Source: Collinsella tanakaei YIT 12063 (GTDB taxonomy: Bacteria; Actinomycetota; Coriobacteriia; Coriobacteriales; Coriobacteriaceae). From it: a stretch of DNA of 64,000 nucleotides. Position 1 is the first letter of the stretch, and each line of letters opens with the position of its first letter. The notes under the pieces were generated by a model, which worked only from the letters and a program-made list of their open reading frames with translations, did no database searches and was not told the DNA's origin. The stretch is from the NCBI RefSeq assembly GCF_000225705.1, contig NZ_JH126468.1:109875-173874 (forward strand), in the 5' to 3' direction. A program made the translations under genes and the position numbers. Positions 17,050 through 25,246 of the stretch are shown in pieces.

Positions 17050-17172
17050 CTATTTAAGGGTCGCGTACATGACGGCCTTGATAGTGTGCATGCGGTTTTC
17101 CGCTTGCTGGAACACGCGAGACCGTTTGGACTCGAACGCCTCGAGCTCCACCATCCCCTCGTCCGTGAAGCC
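17050..17172 (-). pseudogene. argF: Ornithine carbamoyltransferase C-terminal fragment
   Basis: The minus strand reads [20 protein letters not shown] and then [10 protein letters not shown] before a TAG stop. [12 protein letters not shown] is the conserved C-terminus of ornithine carbamoyltransferases. Only about 40 codons remain; upstream it passes directly into a zinc-ribbon transposase remnant. It shows that the island once carried, or recombined with, an arginine-metabolism gene. Confidence 0.75.
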
Positions 17173-17510
17173 CCGGCGGTCCCACTCGGAGCGCTCGGGC
17201 GTCGCCGTCCCTGTGGACCGTGGAGGACGCCCCGCAGGACGGGCACCTCAACGCTGCCTGCCCGCAGACGTCTTCCCGTTCCTCTTCATCTTCAACCCGC
17301 AGGACAGGCATTTCACGGACTTCACGGCGAACCTCCCGCAGACGGTTTTTAGGCCGTCTAAAAGAGAATATCTACCTGCGATTCACCTGTCTAGCAGACA
17401 CACTTTTCGTCCAAGTGCTTATAAGGGCCGTCGAGTTATAAAGACACGAGAAAGGGCCGCCTACCTGCGCAGACGACCCGATTTTGGGCACACTTTTTGT
17501 CCTATAACCC
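17173..17510 (-). mobile_element. Remnant of a zinc-ribbon IS transposase and IS end
   Basis: On the minus strand KCLSCGLKMKRNGKTSAGRQ continues, after a one-base deletion, as [16 protein letters not shown]. This double CxxC zinc-ribbon N-terminus resembles IS1249-like transposases. Further out, two related motifs GGACAAAAAGTGTG (near 17490) and GGACGAAAAGTGTG (near 17400) look like subterminal IS repeats. The catalytic domain is missing. Confidence 0.6.
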
Positions 17511-17540
17511 ATCATTCACATAAGAAGAAAATGCTGCGGC

Positions 17541-19004
17541 TCAGAGCCCTTCTTCTCCATTTGACGCACAAACCCGGCGATACCAATCAAACGACTTCTT
17601 CTTATAGCGCTCGCCCGTCCCTCCGCCCATGTCGTCAAGGTCAACATAGACAAAGCCGTAGCGTTTGCGCATCTCGCTCGTACCGGATGAAACCATATCC
17701 AATGGAGACCAAGCGCAATACGAAAACACTTTGACGCCATGGGCGATTGCTTTTCTCAACGCCTTCAGATGCTCGCGGATATAATCAACCCTATAATCAT
17801 CCTCCACCGTGTCATTCGCATCAAGTTGCTCAACTTGGCCGAATCCGTTCTCGGCAATCAGAATCGGCTTGCGCCAACGATCCCAGTAATGCGTCAAGCA
17901 ATCATACAGACCATCGGGATTCACCGTCCAACCCCAAGGATTCGCCTTGAGATACGGATTTAGCGTATAGTCTCCGATTGCCATCGAATTCTTATCTGCA
18001 CTCACCACGTTCGAGTTGTAATAACTCAACGCCAGGTAATCCATCGTATTGTCAGCAATGACTTCTAGGTCTCCAGGTTCAACCTGGATCTCGATACCGT
18101 TATCCTCAAAATAACGCAACGCGTACCCAGGGTACTCCCCACGGAACTGCACGTCCGAAAAGAAAAACATCGTCATCTGGTTCTTCTCGGTGGAAAGCAC
18201 CATATCTGCTGGGCAGCATGTGGCAGGAGCCTGATAAAAGTCTGCGAGCATTGAGCCGAACTTGAAATCCGGACAGATGGTACGCCCCGCTTCAGCCACC
18301 CGAGCACATGCAACGAACTTATTGTGGACTGCTTGGAACTTAGCCGCTTCAAGATTATCAACCGTATCCCGCACGATGCCAAGCGAACTCAAGCCCACCC
18401 GCGTCAAATTGATCTGATTGACCGGAATCCAATAGCGAACTAGCATACGCAGGCGATCCATCATCAACGTTGCATACCACACATACGCGTCGACCACATG
18501 CCTACTGAGGAAGCCGTTAAAACGAAGCGCCAAAGAGACCGGCATATCGTCATGATAGATGGTCACAATCGGCTCCAACCCAAGTCGACGCACTTCGCTG
18601 AATAAGTCCTCATAGAAGGCAATCCCTTCGTCCGACGGTTTCTCGTCATCGCCATTGGGAAACACGCGCGACCAGCAAATCGAAGTGCGAAATGCCTTGA
18701 TACCAAGCTCCGCCAACAACGCCAAGTCCTCGCGATAGGTATGCCTGAAATCGATACCCTGCTTTTTCGGGAACCAATAGTGCTCGGGATGCTCTAGACG
18801 CTCAAGGATTTGATCGCGAGTAAAGTCCCCTTTGACCTTCATGGTGTCTTGCGGGTTGTAATCTTGCAGATCTGCGACGGTGAGACCACGTCCGTCCTCA
18901 GTCGCAGCCCCTTCGGCCTGCTTAGCGCTCATGGCCACACCCCACAAGAAGTCTTCTGGAAATCCTCCTCTTGGTGGGACCTCAGCTACGTCATTTAACT
19001 TCAT
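17541..19004 (-). CDS. GH1 6-phospho-beta-glycosidase with Glu-to-Gln acid/base change
   Basis: 487 residues from ATG 19004 (frame open to 19019). The GH1 fold is clear: FPEDFLWGVAMSAKQAEG, SICWSRVFPNG, TIYHDDMP, the nucleophile motif LIAENGFG (Glu385, codon 17850-17852) and the phosphate-binding SSGTSEMRKRYGFVYVD. The acid/base motif, normally W-x-x-F-N-E-I-N, reads WIPVNQINLT; the codon at 18414-18416 is CAG, so the acid/base Glu is Gln. Plant myrosinases carry the same change and hydrolyse S-glucosides. It overlaps the PTS IIA end by 14 bases, so its substrate is presumably a phosphorylated glycoside imported by that PTS. Confidence 0.9.
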   Translation of the reverse strand: MKLNDVAEVPPRGGFPEDFLWGVAMSAKQAEGAATEDGRGLTVADLQDYNPQDTMKVKGDFTRDQILERLEHPEHYWFPKKQGIDFRHTYREDLALLAELGIKAFRTSICWSRVFPNGDDEKPSDEGIAFYEDLFSEVRRLGLEPIVTIYHDDMPVSLALRFNGFLSRHVVDAYVWYATLMMDRLRMLVRYWIPVNQINLTRVGLSSLGIVRDTVDNLEAAKFQAVHNKFVACARVAEAGRTICPDFKFGSMLADFYQAPATCCPADMVLSTEKNQMTMFFFSDVQFRGEYPGYALRYFEDNGIEIQVEPGDLEVIADNTMDYLALSYYNSNVVSADKNSMAIGDYTLNPYLKANPWGWTVNPDGLYDCLTHYWDRWRKPILIAENGFGQVEQLDANDTVEDDYRVDYIREHLKALRKAIAHGVKVFSYCAWSPLDMVSSGTSEMRKRYGFVYVDLDDMGGGTGERYKKKSFDWYRRVCASNGEEGL

Positions 19005-19341
19005 GGATCTTCCCATCATTGAAAAAAGCCTCGAACAAGCCGATTAGACGTTCAGCAAAATTGACTTCAGACATAATCGTCATGAGTGTATCCTGCGCGT
19101 GGTTAAACATTAGACATGGCTCGAAATGCTCTCCAGCAGCTTCAGCTTGGATAATACCCGTCTGAGCCTCGTGAGCCTTTAGGATGTGCTGGCGGGCCAA
19201 ACCGATCAGCTCGTGGGCAGAACTGTAATTTCGATCGGCCAAAGCATCAAGCGCCTCGTTCGCCTTGGTGCGTGCATCACCAGCGGCAAGGATTATTTTG
19301 AGCGCCGTCTGAATAACAACGCTGTCCTCTAGCTCTTCCAT
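18991..19341 (-). CDS. PTS lactose/cellobiose-family IIA subunit
   Basis: 116-residue helical phosphotransfer protein (LacF/CelC type). The region SSAHELIGLARQHILKAHEAQTGII precedes the area holding the phospho-His near residue 80. Its end overlaps the GH1 start. It follows IIC by nine bases. Lac-family IIA proteins are trimeric and feed phosphate to the IIB at 20656-20985. Confidence 0.93.
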   Translation of the reverse strand: MEELEDSVVIQTALKIILAAGDARTKANEALDALADRNYSSAHELIGLARQHILKAHEAQTGIIQAEAAGEHFEPCLMFNHAQDTLMTIMSEVNFAERLIGLFEAFFNDGKIHEVK

Positions 19342-19350
19342 GATCCCCCC

Positions 19351-20652
19351 TTACGCAACTGCGTCTGCAACTGCTTTTCCAGTCGCTTCCGCGCGATCCG
19401 CCTCTTCCTCAACAACCTGATTGTCATATTTCTTCAGGAACGGGTACCAAATCAACGTGTAAACCACCAGCAGTACGAAAAACCAGATAAACGCACGGGT
19501 ATCATCAGTAGTGAGCCAGGTGCAGATTGGCGCCGGGATACGTGAAATATTGTTGATTCCCGCAGGGATGTTCAGTAATCCACCCCTCATCACAAACCAG
19601 ACAATCAACGGACCCACAATGGAATTCGCCCACATAGGAATCATGAGCAGCGGGTTGAACACAATAGGAGCACCGTAAACCAGCGGCTCGTTAATATTGA
19701 AGATCGACGGACCGACGCAAATCTTTGCCATGGTACGCAGCTTCTTGGACTTGCACCTGAACATGAGCAAGTTTAGCGGCAGCGTGGCGCCCAATCCACC
19801 CATTGCCACAAGTGCAGTGGTGAAAATCGTCTCCGTAGTCACGATGTTCACTGCCGCTCCGCCGGCAAGCACAAGCTCAGCGTTGGCAGCGATGCCAGCC
19901 ATAAGAATTGGCTTAACGATTGCATTGAGAGACCAAGCGGAGATACCCACCGAATACAGCAGTACATACAGGAAATTAATAATCAGGAACCCCGGCAGGG
20001 ACTGACCAATTGAATTGATGGGGTTAAAGATGATATTGATAAATCCGACAATATCAAATTCAGCAATGAATACGATGGCGCCAAACACCAAATAAATTAA
20101 GGTCATCGGAATGATGTTATTTACCCACTCGATAACGAAATCCGGCACGCTATCGCTGCCCTCAAGCACATGTAGCTTCGCATACAGGTGAAACACAAGC
20201 ATGATGATCAATGCCACGATAATCGCCACGAACAGGCCGCTGCCACCCAGATAGTTGATGTTCGTAACTACAAGCTCGGTATTGCCCGTTTCAGCATTCT
20301 TCGCCAACGTTGCCACCGTGGGACACAACGCCATCAGGAACACGGTTAGAGAGGTCAAGCCAGCCGTCACCTGATACTTAGGGTGATCAAGCTCAACCAT
20401 ACCGAAGTACGCGACCATAAAGGCCACGATGACCGACATCATGCCAAAACTAAACGTGTTGACAAAACTCAGGTCAGGCAGGCCCGGAATATACCGCACA
20501 AACACGTTGTAGATGGATACGACAGAACCAACCAAGATAAACGGCAGAATCTTTTGCATCGCAGAGGCAACGGCGCTGACCCATGGGTTACCGAATAGTT
20601 TTTGCATACCCGGCGCCAACGTATTGCTGAACCAATCCATAATGCCTTTCAT
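19351..20652 (-). CDS. PTS lactose/cellobiose-family IIC permease
   Basis: 433-residue EIIC of the LacE/CelB type with about ten membrane segments. It begins MKGIMDWFSNTLAPGMQKLF; later motifs are FNINEPLVYGAPIVFNPLLMIP and PAPICTWLTTDDTRAF. The substrate cannot be read from the sequence; the genetic link to an atypical GH1 enzyme suggests a beta-glucoside or thioglucoside. Its ATG is three bases after the IIB stop, so expression is tightly coupled. Confidence 0.94.
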   Translation of the reverse strand: MKGIMDWFSNTLAPGMQKLFGNPWVSAVASAMQKILPFILVGSVVSIYNVFVRYIPGLPDLSFVNTFSFGMMSVIVAFMVAYFGMVELDHPKYQVTAGLTSLTVFLMALCPTVATLAKNAETGNTELVVTNINYLGGSGLFVAIIVALIIMLVFHLYAKLHVLEGSDSVPDFVIEWVNNIIPMTLIYLVFGAIVFIAEFDIVGFINIIFNPINSIGQSLPGFLIINFLYVLLYSVGISAWSLNAIVKPILMAGIAANAELVLAGGAAVNIVTTETIFTTALVAMGGLGATLPLNLLMFRCKSKKLRTMAKICVGPSIFNINEPLVYGAPIVFNPLLMIPMWANSIVGPLIVWFVMRGGLLNIPAGINNISRIPAPICTWLTTDDTRAFIWFFVLLVVYTLIWYPFLKKYDNQVVEEEADRAEATGKAVADAVA

Positions 20653-20655
20653 GCG

Positions 20656-20985
20656 TTATTCCCCCTTGCGATTTAAATCAATTGTAGATATGGCCAAGTC
20701 GATAAGGGCACTGCCATCGAGCATCGAATAAGTATCCTCGGGAATAACCACCACGGGGACACCGAACTCCTTTGCCATTTCCTTAAATGCATCGAGACGA
20801 AAGGCATAATGCGGTCCAATGCAGAGAATATCCATCTTGGGCAAGTACTGCGTAACCTCGCTCTCACTCTTTGCCTCAACCGTAGCGGTAATACCGCGCT
20901 TCTTCGCAGCTTTGCGCGCCTGCTGCGCCAAAAACCCAGATGATAGCCCGCCTCCACAGCACAGGTAGATTGCGTAACCGCTCAT
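20656..20985 (-). CDS. PTS lactose/cellobiose-family IIB subunit
   Basis: 109-residue cytoplasmic phosphotransferase. The active-site loop is IYLCCGGGLSSGFL; Cys10 aligns with the phospho-cysteine of the usual CSAGMST motif. The preceding Cys9 makes an unusual Cys-Cys pair. It is the first gene of the operon IIB-IIC-IIA-GH1, with AAAGGAAGGA before ATG 20985, and is divergent from the PRD regulator. Confidence 0.93.
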   Translation of the reverse strand: MSGYAIYLCCGGGLSSGFLAQQARKAAKKRGITATVEAKSESEVTQYLPKMDILCIGPHYAFRLDAFKEMAKEFGVPVVVIPEDTYSMLDGSALIDLAISTIDLNRKGE

Positions 20986-21032
20986 GATTCCTTCCTTTCA
21001 TCTCGGCGCCATCGCCTCTATCGACGCCATGG

Positions 21033-21062
21033 ATTAAACCGCACCGGACTTCAGCCGCTCAA
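21033..21062 (-). promoter_or_regulatory. Candidate promoter of the IIB-IIC-IIA-GH1 operon
   Basis: On the minus strand TTGAGC (21057-21062) and TTTAAT (21033-21038) are 18 bases apart, 48 bases from the IIB start. Confidence 0.4.
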
Positions 21063-21131
21063 CTAAAGTTCTTCCCTTATCGGTGCAATCGGCGCGCACG
21101 AGCATTTGCACCGGAACGGGCAAAACGGTGA

Positions 21132-21159
21132 TTGTCGGGTTTCTTCTGCCCGTTACAAT
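21132..21159 (+). promoter_or_regulatory. Candidate promoter of the PRD regulator
   Basis: TTGTCG (21132-21137) and TACAAT (21154-21159) are 16 bases apart, directly before AAGGAGG and the ATG at 21177. Confidence 0.6.
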
Positions 21160-21176
21160 AGAATGAAGGAGGAATC

Positions 21177-23096
21177 ATGCTGCATAATGAGTCACATATC
21201 GCCTTTTTACGGTACCTGTTGCAGCAGGGAACGCCCGTCACTGCTAAAAATATCTCTGCGAAATTGGGCGTTTCGGTTCGAACCGTTAAGAATTACGCCG
21301 CCGCTATCAACGATGCCGCACCATCTCGAGTGGTGTTCTCCAGCGCATCTGGCTATCATGTCGAGCGAAGTCGCGCCGTAGCGCTCATGGGTGACGAGAA
21401 CGGCGAGATACCACGAACGTACCGAGATCGTGCAGTCACCATCCTGAGAAGGCTAACTGTTGAGAACTGCGATTCTCTAGATCTATACGAGTTATGCAGC
21501 GAACTGTGCGTGAGTTATTCAACGCTCAAAAACGATATCTCAAAGATGAACCGCGAATACGGCGCGTCGGGTATACATCTTAACGTAGAAAATGGCAAGC
21601 TCATACTTGTAGGCAACGAGCCCGACAAGCGCAAGCTCATCTCTAAAATCATTTTTACCGAGTCAAGTGGTTCTATAATTACACCTTCCATCCTTAAACG
21701 CAGCTTTCCCGGCTCTCAAGTTGATGCCGTGACGCGCATAGTACGTCACGTGTTTTCCGAAAGTGGCTATTATCTCAACGACTTTTCATATATGAATCTT
21801 GTGCTTCATGTACTCATCTTGGTGGCACGCATTCGATCGGACGAGTCAGCGGACGCGCTTGATTCCAACGCTCCCGACAACAAGAAAGGCGATCTTGCTT
21901 GCGCGGCACTATGCGATGCGCTTGAACGGGAGTTTTCCATCAAGCTCAATGATAATGAGCGACGCAACGTACGCTCCCTCGTAAGTGCGAACGCGTATTT
22001 TATAGCTACGGGAAATTTTGCCGAGTTGCGGCAAACCGCTGGCGACCGTGCGGTCAATCTTACGCTGGAGATCGTGGCTGCTGTACGCGACAGCTACGCT
22101 ATTGATTTGGCGAGTGAAGACTTTCTCGTAGCCTTTACCATGCACCTTAAAAGTATGATGCAACGCGTTGACAGGGGAACCGTCGCGCCTTGCCCCATGC
22201 TCGAAACTATCAAACGCGAATGTCCCCTGACCTTTGATATCGCTGCATGCATTGCAATTAAGCTGCAACCATATGCGCACTCGCAGTTTTCCGATGACGA
22301 GATAGCTTACATTGCATTGCACGTGGGCGCTGAAATCGAGCGCCAGAAGTTAAGCTCAGATAAAGTGACGTGTGCATTGGTCTGCCCTAAATATCGTGGC
22401 ATGGCCGAAAACCTCTACAACAAGTTGCTCATCCAGTTTGGCAACCGAATCACCATTGTACGAGCCGTCTCGTTCGAAGATGAAGTTGATTGCAACGGGA
22501 TTGACCTGATCCTATCTACCGTGCATCTCAATCATCCGCACGAATGCCATTCCATTGTCGTTAATCCGCTCTCATGGCAACAAAGCCAAACCTTGATTTC
22601 CAGCATACTTGACCAGATTGTTCTTGAGCGAAAGACCCGTCTACTGCGCGATTCTTTCAATCGTTATTTTAGGGCAGACCACTTCTTTGTTGATCTGCCC
22701 CCGACCCTGCTAGAACGCGACGCTCTCCTCGATGAACTTTGCAACGCACTTGAAAACTCGGCGTGCACCACACCCGAATTCCGCTACGGAGTCAAGCGAA
22801 GAGAGGAGATGTCTAGCACAGCGTTTGGCAATATTGCCATCCCGCACTCAGTTCAGGCAGACGCCATTGAATCATGCATCGCAATCGCAGTCAGCCCACA
22901 CGGCATTACTTGGGGCAACGATCGTGTTACTGCTGTTCTGCTGGTCGCCATGAGCGGGATTGAGATGGACACTTTTCGCAGTGTCCATGAAGCGCTAACG
23001 CTACTCTTTAGCGATAGCGAATTCATTCAGCGGCTGTGCTCCGTGCATACTTTCGACGAGTTTCACCAGCTTGTCCTTGCAACAACGATTACATGA
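21177..23096 (+). CDS. BglG/LicR-type PRD transcriptional activator
   Basis: 639-residue multidomain regulator. Order: HTH (about 5-60, TPVTAKNISAKLGVSVRTVKNYAA), a second HTH (about 90-160, LYELCSELCVSYSTLKNDISKMN), two PRD domains (about 175-400, conserved His in PYAHSQFSDDEIAYIALHVG), a IIB-like domain, and a fructose-type IIA domain at the C-terminus with phospho-His in AFGNIAIPHSV. Such activators respond to PTS phosphorylation. It is divergent from the lac-family PTS/GH1 operon, which it very likely controls. AAGGAGG precedes the ATG. Nothing appears truncated. Confidence 0.93.
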   Translation: MLHNESHIAFLRYLLQQGTPVTAKNISAKLGVSVRTVKNYAAAINDAAPSRVVFSSASGYHVERSRAVALMGDENGEIPRTYRDRAVTILRRLTVENCDSLDLYELCSELCVSYSTLKNDISKMNREYGASGIHLNVENGKLILVGNEPDKRKLISKIIFTESSGSIITPSILKRSFPGSQVDAVTRIVRHVFSESGYYLNDFSYMNLVLHVLILVARIRSDESADALDSNAPDNKKGDLACAALCDALEREFSIKLNDNERRNVRSLVSANAYFIATGNFAELRQTAGDRAVNLTLEIVAAVRDSYAIDLASEDFLVAFTMHLKSMMQRVDRGTVAPCPMLETIKRECPLTFDIAACIAIKLQPYAHSQFSDDEIAYIALHVGAEIERQKLSSDKVTCALVCPKYRGMAENLYNKLLIQFGNRITIVRAVSFEDEVDCNGIDLILSTVHLNHPHECHSIVVNPLSWQQSQTLISSILDQIVLERKTRLLRDSFNRYFRADHFFVDLPPTLLERDALLDELCNALENSACTTPEFRYGVKRREEMSSTAFGNIAIPHSVQADAIESCIAIAVSPHGITWGNDRVTAVLLVAMSGIEMDTFRSVHEALTLLFSDSEFIQRLCSVHTFDEFHQLVLATTIT

Positions 23097-23941
23097 TGTC
23101 AGCGAGTGCGCTGCGCTCAAGTAGCGTCAAGCAATCTCTGGCGATTGCATCACTCTCGCTACACGACGTTGTTGCATACATAAATAGGTACAACCGGTCG
23201 CCCTAATACTAGCCATTTTCGATTCGAATAGCCTTTGCTCTCTTCGCTTCTATTCCAAGCGCGCCGCGGCGCGAACGTTGCCGAGGCAAAGGCCCCGGTC
23301 ACGAGACCTCGAACCTTGTGGAAAACGCTTCTTGATAACCGCGATCACATCTACAATCTATCCACCACAATGCCGGCGACAGCGCCCGAGGACCCCGGGA
23401 AGCGAATATCAGACAAAACCGCGTCCAGGAGGCTGTACGGGGAACAGAGGCCGCTCGTCCGACTCCGCGAGGGCGGGGCACGGCGGCGTCGGAGCTTCGC
23501 CGTCTCTCGCAGCGCGTCGACGCCCCCCTAGCATCGCAGCGAGTCTTCGTAGCTTGATATAGAGGAAGACCTCGGCAGAGAGCCCCCATTTCGTCCTCTC
23601 GATGTTGGGGGGCGGCAGAATGGAATCCTACGACAGCTGCAATGCCGCCGCGTACGCCGTCTTCAGGCTCGTTAAGAAGCAGGGAGCATAGATCGCCGTC
23701 CCGAGCGCCTCGCGCCTCAAGGCGCGTTACAGAATCACCCTGCTCCCGCACGAGCGGGGCAACACCGAGGACACCGTGACGGAGGCCGAGGGGGTCGAGC
23801 ACGTCTCTTTGTTAGGAGCGATCATCTCTTGGCCGTGTTAAACCTACGCCCCCATCCTCGAGCTTTCATCCCAGCAAGATAATAAATGCTTAAGGCAGCA
23901 ATGACCCTCATGAATGACTGAAAGATAGACGCGTCAATGTA

Positions 23942-23984
23942 GCATTCGGCGACCACGGGGGCGCGAGCCCTCGTTCGCCGAATG
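23942..23984. repeat. Inverted repeat GCATTCGGCGA
   Basis: GCATTCGGCGA (23942-23952) and TCGCCGAATGC (23974-23984) are perfect arms, with an inner GGGC-GCGA-GCCC hairpin. No T-run follows, so it is not an obvious terminator. Confidence 0.6.
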
Positions 23985-24116
23985 CGCAATTGAAGCGCCG
24001 GTCAAATCACGTCCATGCTTAATCAGGGTTCTATGGTGAGCAAAGCGAGTCATCGAACCTTTCCTTGACCGCGCAATTGATAAAAAGAGCTTCCTTTCTA
24101 TCCCCATAGAATATTC

Positions 24117-24141
24117 TTTCACCCTTTTTTCACCCCTTTTT
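24117..24141. repeat. TTTCACCC direct repeats, right island end
   Basis: TTTCACCC followed by TTTTTTCACCCC, the counterpart of 8957-8980 at the left end, same orientation. Candidate integrase arm-type sites. Confidence 0.45.
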
Positions 24142-24161
24142 ATCTTTTGCTACTCTGTAAA

Positions 24162-24206
24162 TAAAAAACAGGTCAGAGGCTTTATAGTCTCTGACCTGTT
24201 GTTTTT
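24162..24206 (-). terminator. Island-supplied terminator of tRNA-Thr
   Basis: AACAGGTCAGAG/CTCTGACCTGTT 12-bp stem followed on the minus strand by TTTTTTATTT. It abuts the tRNA 3' end, so the element carries a replacement terminator for the tRNA it entered. Confidence 0.85.
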
Positions 24207-24252
24207 AATGGAGCCAGCAACCAGGCTTGAACTGGTGACCCCCGCTTTACGA
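24207..24252 (-). repeat. Right attachment-site copy within tRNA-Thr
   Basis: 46-bp match (45/46) to 8804-8849, from the tRNA 3' end through the anticodon loop. It marks the right end of the island. Confidence 0.85.
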
Positions 24253-24284
24253 GAGCGGTGCTCTACCAACTGAGCTATGCTGGC
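24209..24284 (-). tRNA. tRNA-Thr (anticodon CGT)
   Basis: 76-base cloverleaf with encoded CCA. Acceptor GCCAGCA pairs with TGCTGGC; the D-arm contains AGCTCAGTTGGTAGAGC; the anticodon loop CTCGTAA sits between CCGCT and AGCGG, giving anticodon CGT (codon ACG); the T-arm is ACCAG-TTCAAGC-CTGGT. The 3' 44 bases are duplicated at the left end of the island, so this is the integration target, restored by the element's copy. Confidence 0.97.
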
Positions 24285-24393
24285 ACGCATATGCGGCATT
24301 AACGCCAACGAATGAATATATTACGTGCAAAACAACCTTCGCGCAAGGTGTGTGGACGTCTTTTTCTTCAATCCACACTTTTGCGCACGGGCT

Positions 24394-25212
24394 TTACGCC
24401 TGGAGACCACCGAGCCTGCGCAAAACGCCCAGCAGTACGCCCGTGGTGTCATCGGCCGCCGCATTACCAGCAGCGAGTTCCGCCTCATGGCTATTATCCG
24501 CCGCACCGGCCTTGTTGGTCACAAGAGTCAGGCCCAGTACCTGCATCTTGAGCGCACGCGCCATGATAGCCTCGCACACCGTGGAGCAGCCAACGTAATC
24601 GGCGCCAAGGATACCCAGCGCCTTTACCTCGGCATCCGTCTCAAACGAAGGGCCAAGCATACCAACATACGTGCCCTCCGAGCATTCAACGCCCACCTCT
24701 GCAGCCGCCTCGCGGGCAAACGTGGTCAGATAGTTGGAATACGCCCCGGTCATGGGTACAAACGGCGTGTCGAACAGGGAATGCGCAGCACCTTCGGGAG
24801 TAGAAAGCGGATTATGGCCGGTAAGGTTCATCTGGTCTGTAATAAGGCCAAAGGTACCCGGCTTTGCATCGCGCACCGCGCCGGAAGCGCAGGTAAGAAT
24901 AATGTCGCGGCAACCCAGACGATGAGCATGACGCACCAGCGACGTTACCTGAAGCGCGTTATATCCCTGGTACAAGTGCACGCGGCCGGGATACACAACC
25001 ACCGGAACACCGTCAATGGTGCCCACCAGCACCTCGAAGCGATGACCCTCGATGGGAAGCGCCTCCTGCGGAAAGCCGTCGATATCCTCATAGGGAATGC
25101 GACGAACAACCTTCACGCGATCGGCCAGCGCTCCCAGACCGCTGCCCAGAACAATGGCGACGGGATGCTCCATGCTGGGAGCGCAGTATTCAACCAGGTC
25201 TTCCTTAGACAT
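24394..25212 (-). CDS. punA: Purine-nucleoside phosphorylase (class II, trimeric type)
   Basis: 272 residues from ATG 25212 (GGAGGT seven bases upstream; the frame is open to 25236). It splits inosine and guanosine with phosphate in purine salvage. Motifs: VLGSGLGALAD, YPGRVHLYQGY, LTCASGAVRD and GPSFETDAEVKALGILGADYVGCSTVCEAIMA with the base-binding VTNKAG region. It follows the YhcH-like gene on the same strand and lies just outside the island boundary. Confidence 0.94.
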   Translation of the reverse strand: MSKEDLVEYCAPSMEHPVAIVLGSGLGALADRVKVVRRIPYEDIDGFPQEALPIEGHRFEVLVGTIDGVPVVVYPGRVHLYQGYNALQVTSLVRHAHRLGCRDIILTCASGAVRDAKPGTFGLITDQMNLTGHNPLSTPEGAAHSLFDTPFVPMTGAYSNYLTTFAREAAAEVGVECSEGTYVGMLGPSFETDAEVKALGILGADYVGCSTVCEAIMARALKMQVLGLTLVTNKAGAADNSHEAELAAGNAAADDTTGVLLGVLRRLGGLQA

Positions 25213-25246
25213 CGGTTCTACCTCCGATTCATCCATTCGCTATTAG

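Larger units (their letters stand above)
23097..24161. other. Non-coding right part of the island
   Basis: About 1 kb with no intact gene. A GC-rich stretch (23230-23830) contains short coding-like pieces, for example MESYDSCNAAAYAVFRLVKK on the plus strand from about 23620, ending at a stop near 23690. They look like decayed accessory-gene or transposase remnants, but no family was recognised. An 11-bp-arm hairpin lies at 23942-23984. Confidence 0.5.
8850..24206. mobile_element. 15.4-kb integrated island in tRNA-Thr(CGT)
   Basis: The segment is bounded by the 46-bp tRNA-Thr direct repeats. Just inside the left end is a decayed tyrosine integrase, and TTTCACCC...TTTCACCCC repeats lie inside both ends (8957-8980 and 24117-24141), possibly arm-type sites. 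The cargo is two complete sugar PTS operons, each with its own regulator. No conjugation, relaxase, replication or phage structural genes were seen, so it is probably a non-mobile remnant or passively transferred island. Codon usage in 17.5-23.1 kb is visibly more AT-rich than in the flanks. Confidence 0.8.

Noticed and set aside
23230..23830. A gene in the GC-rich part of the right island end
   Set aside because: Several overlapping frames but no consistent protein, ribosome site or recognisable domain.
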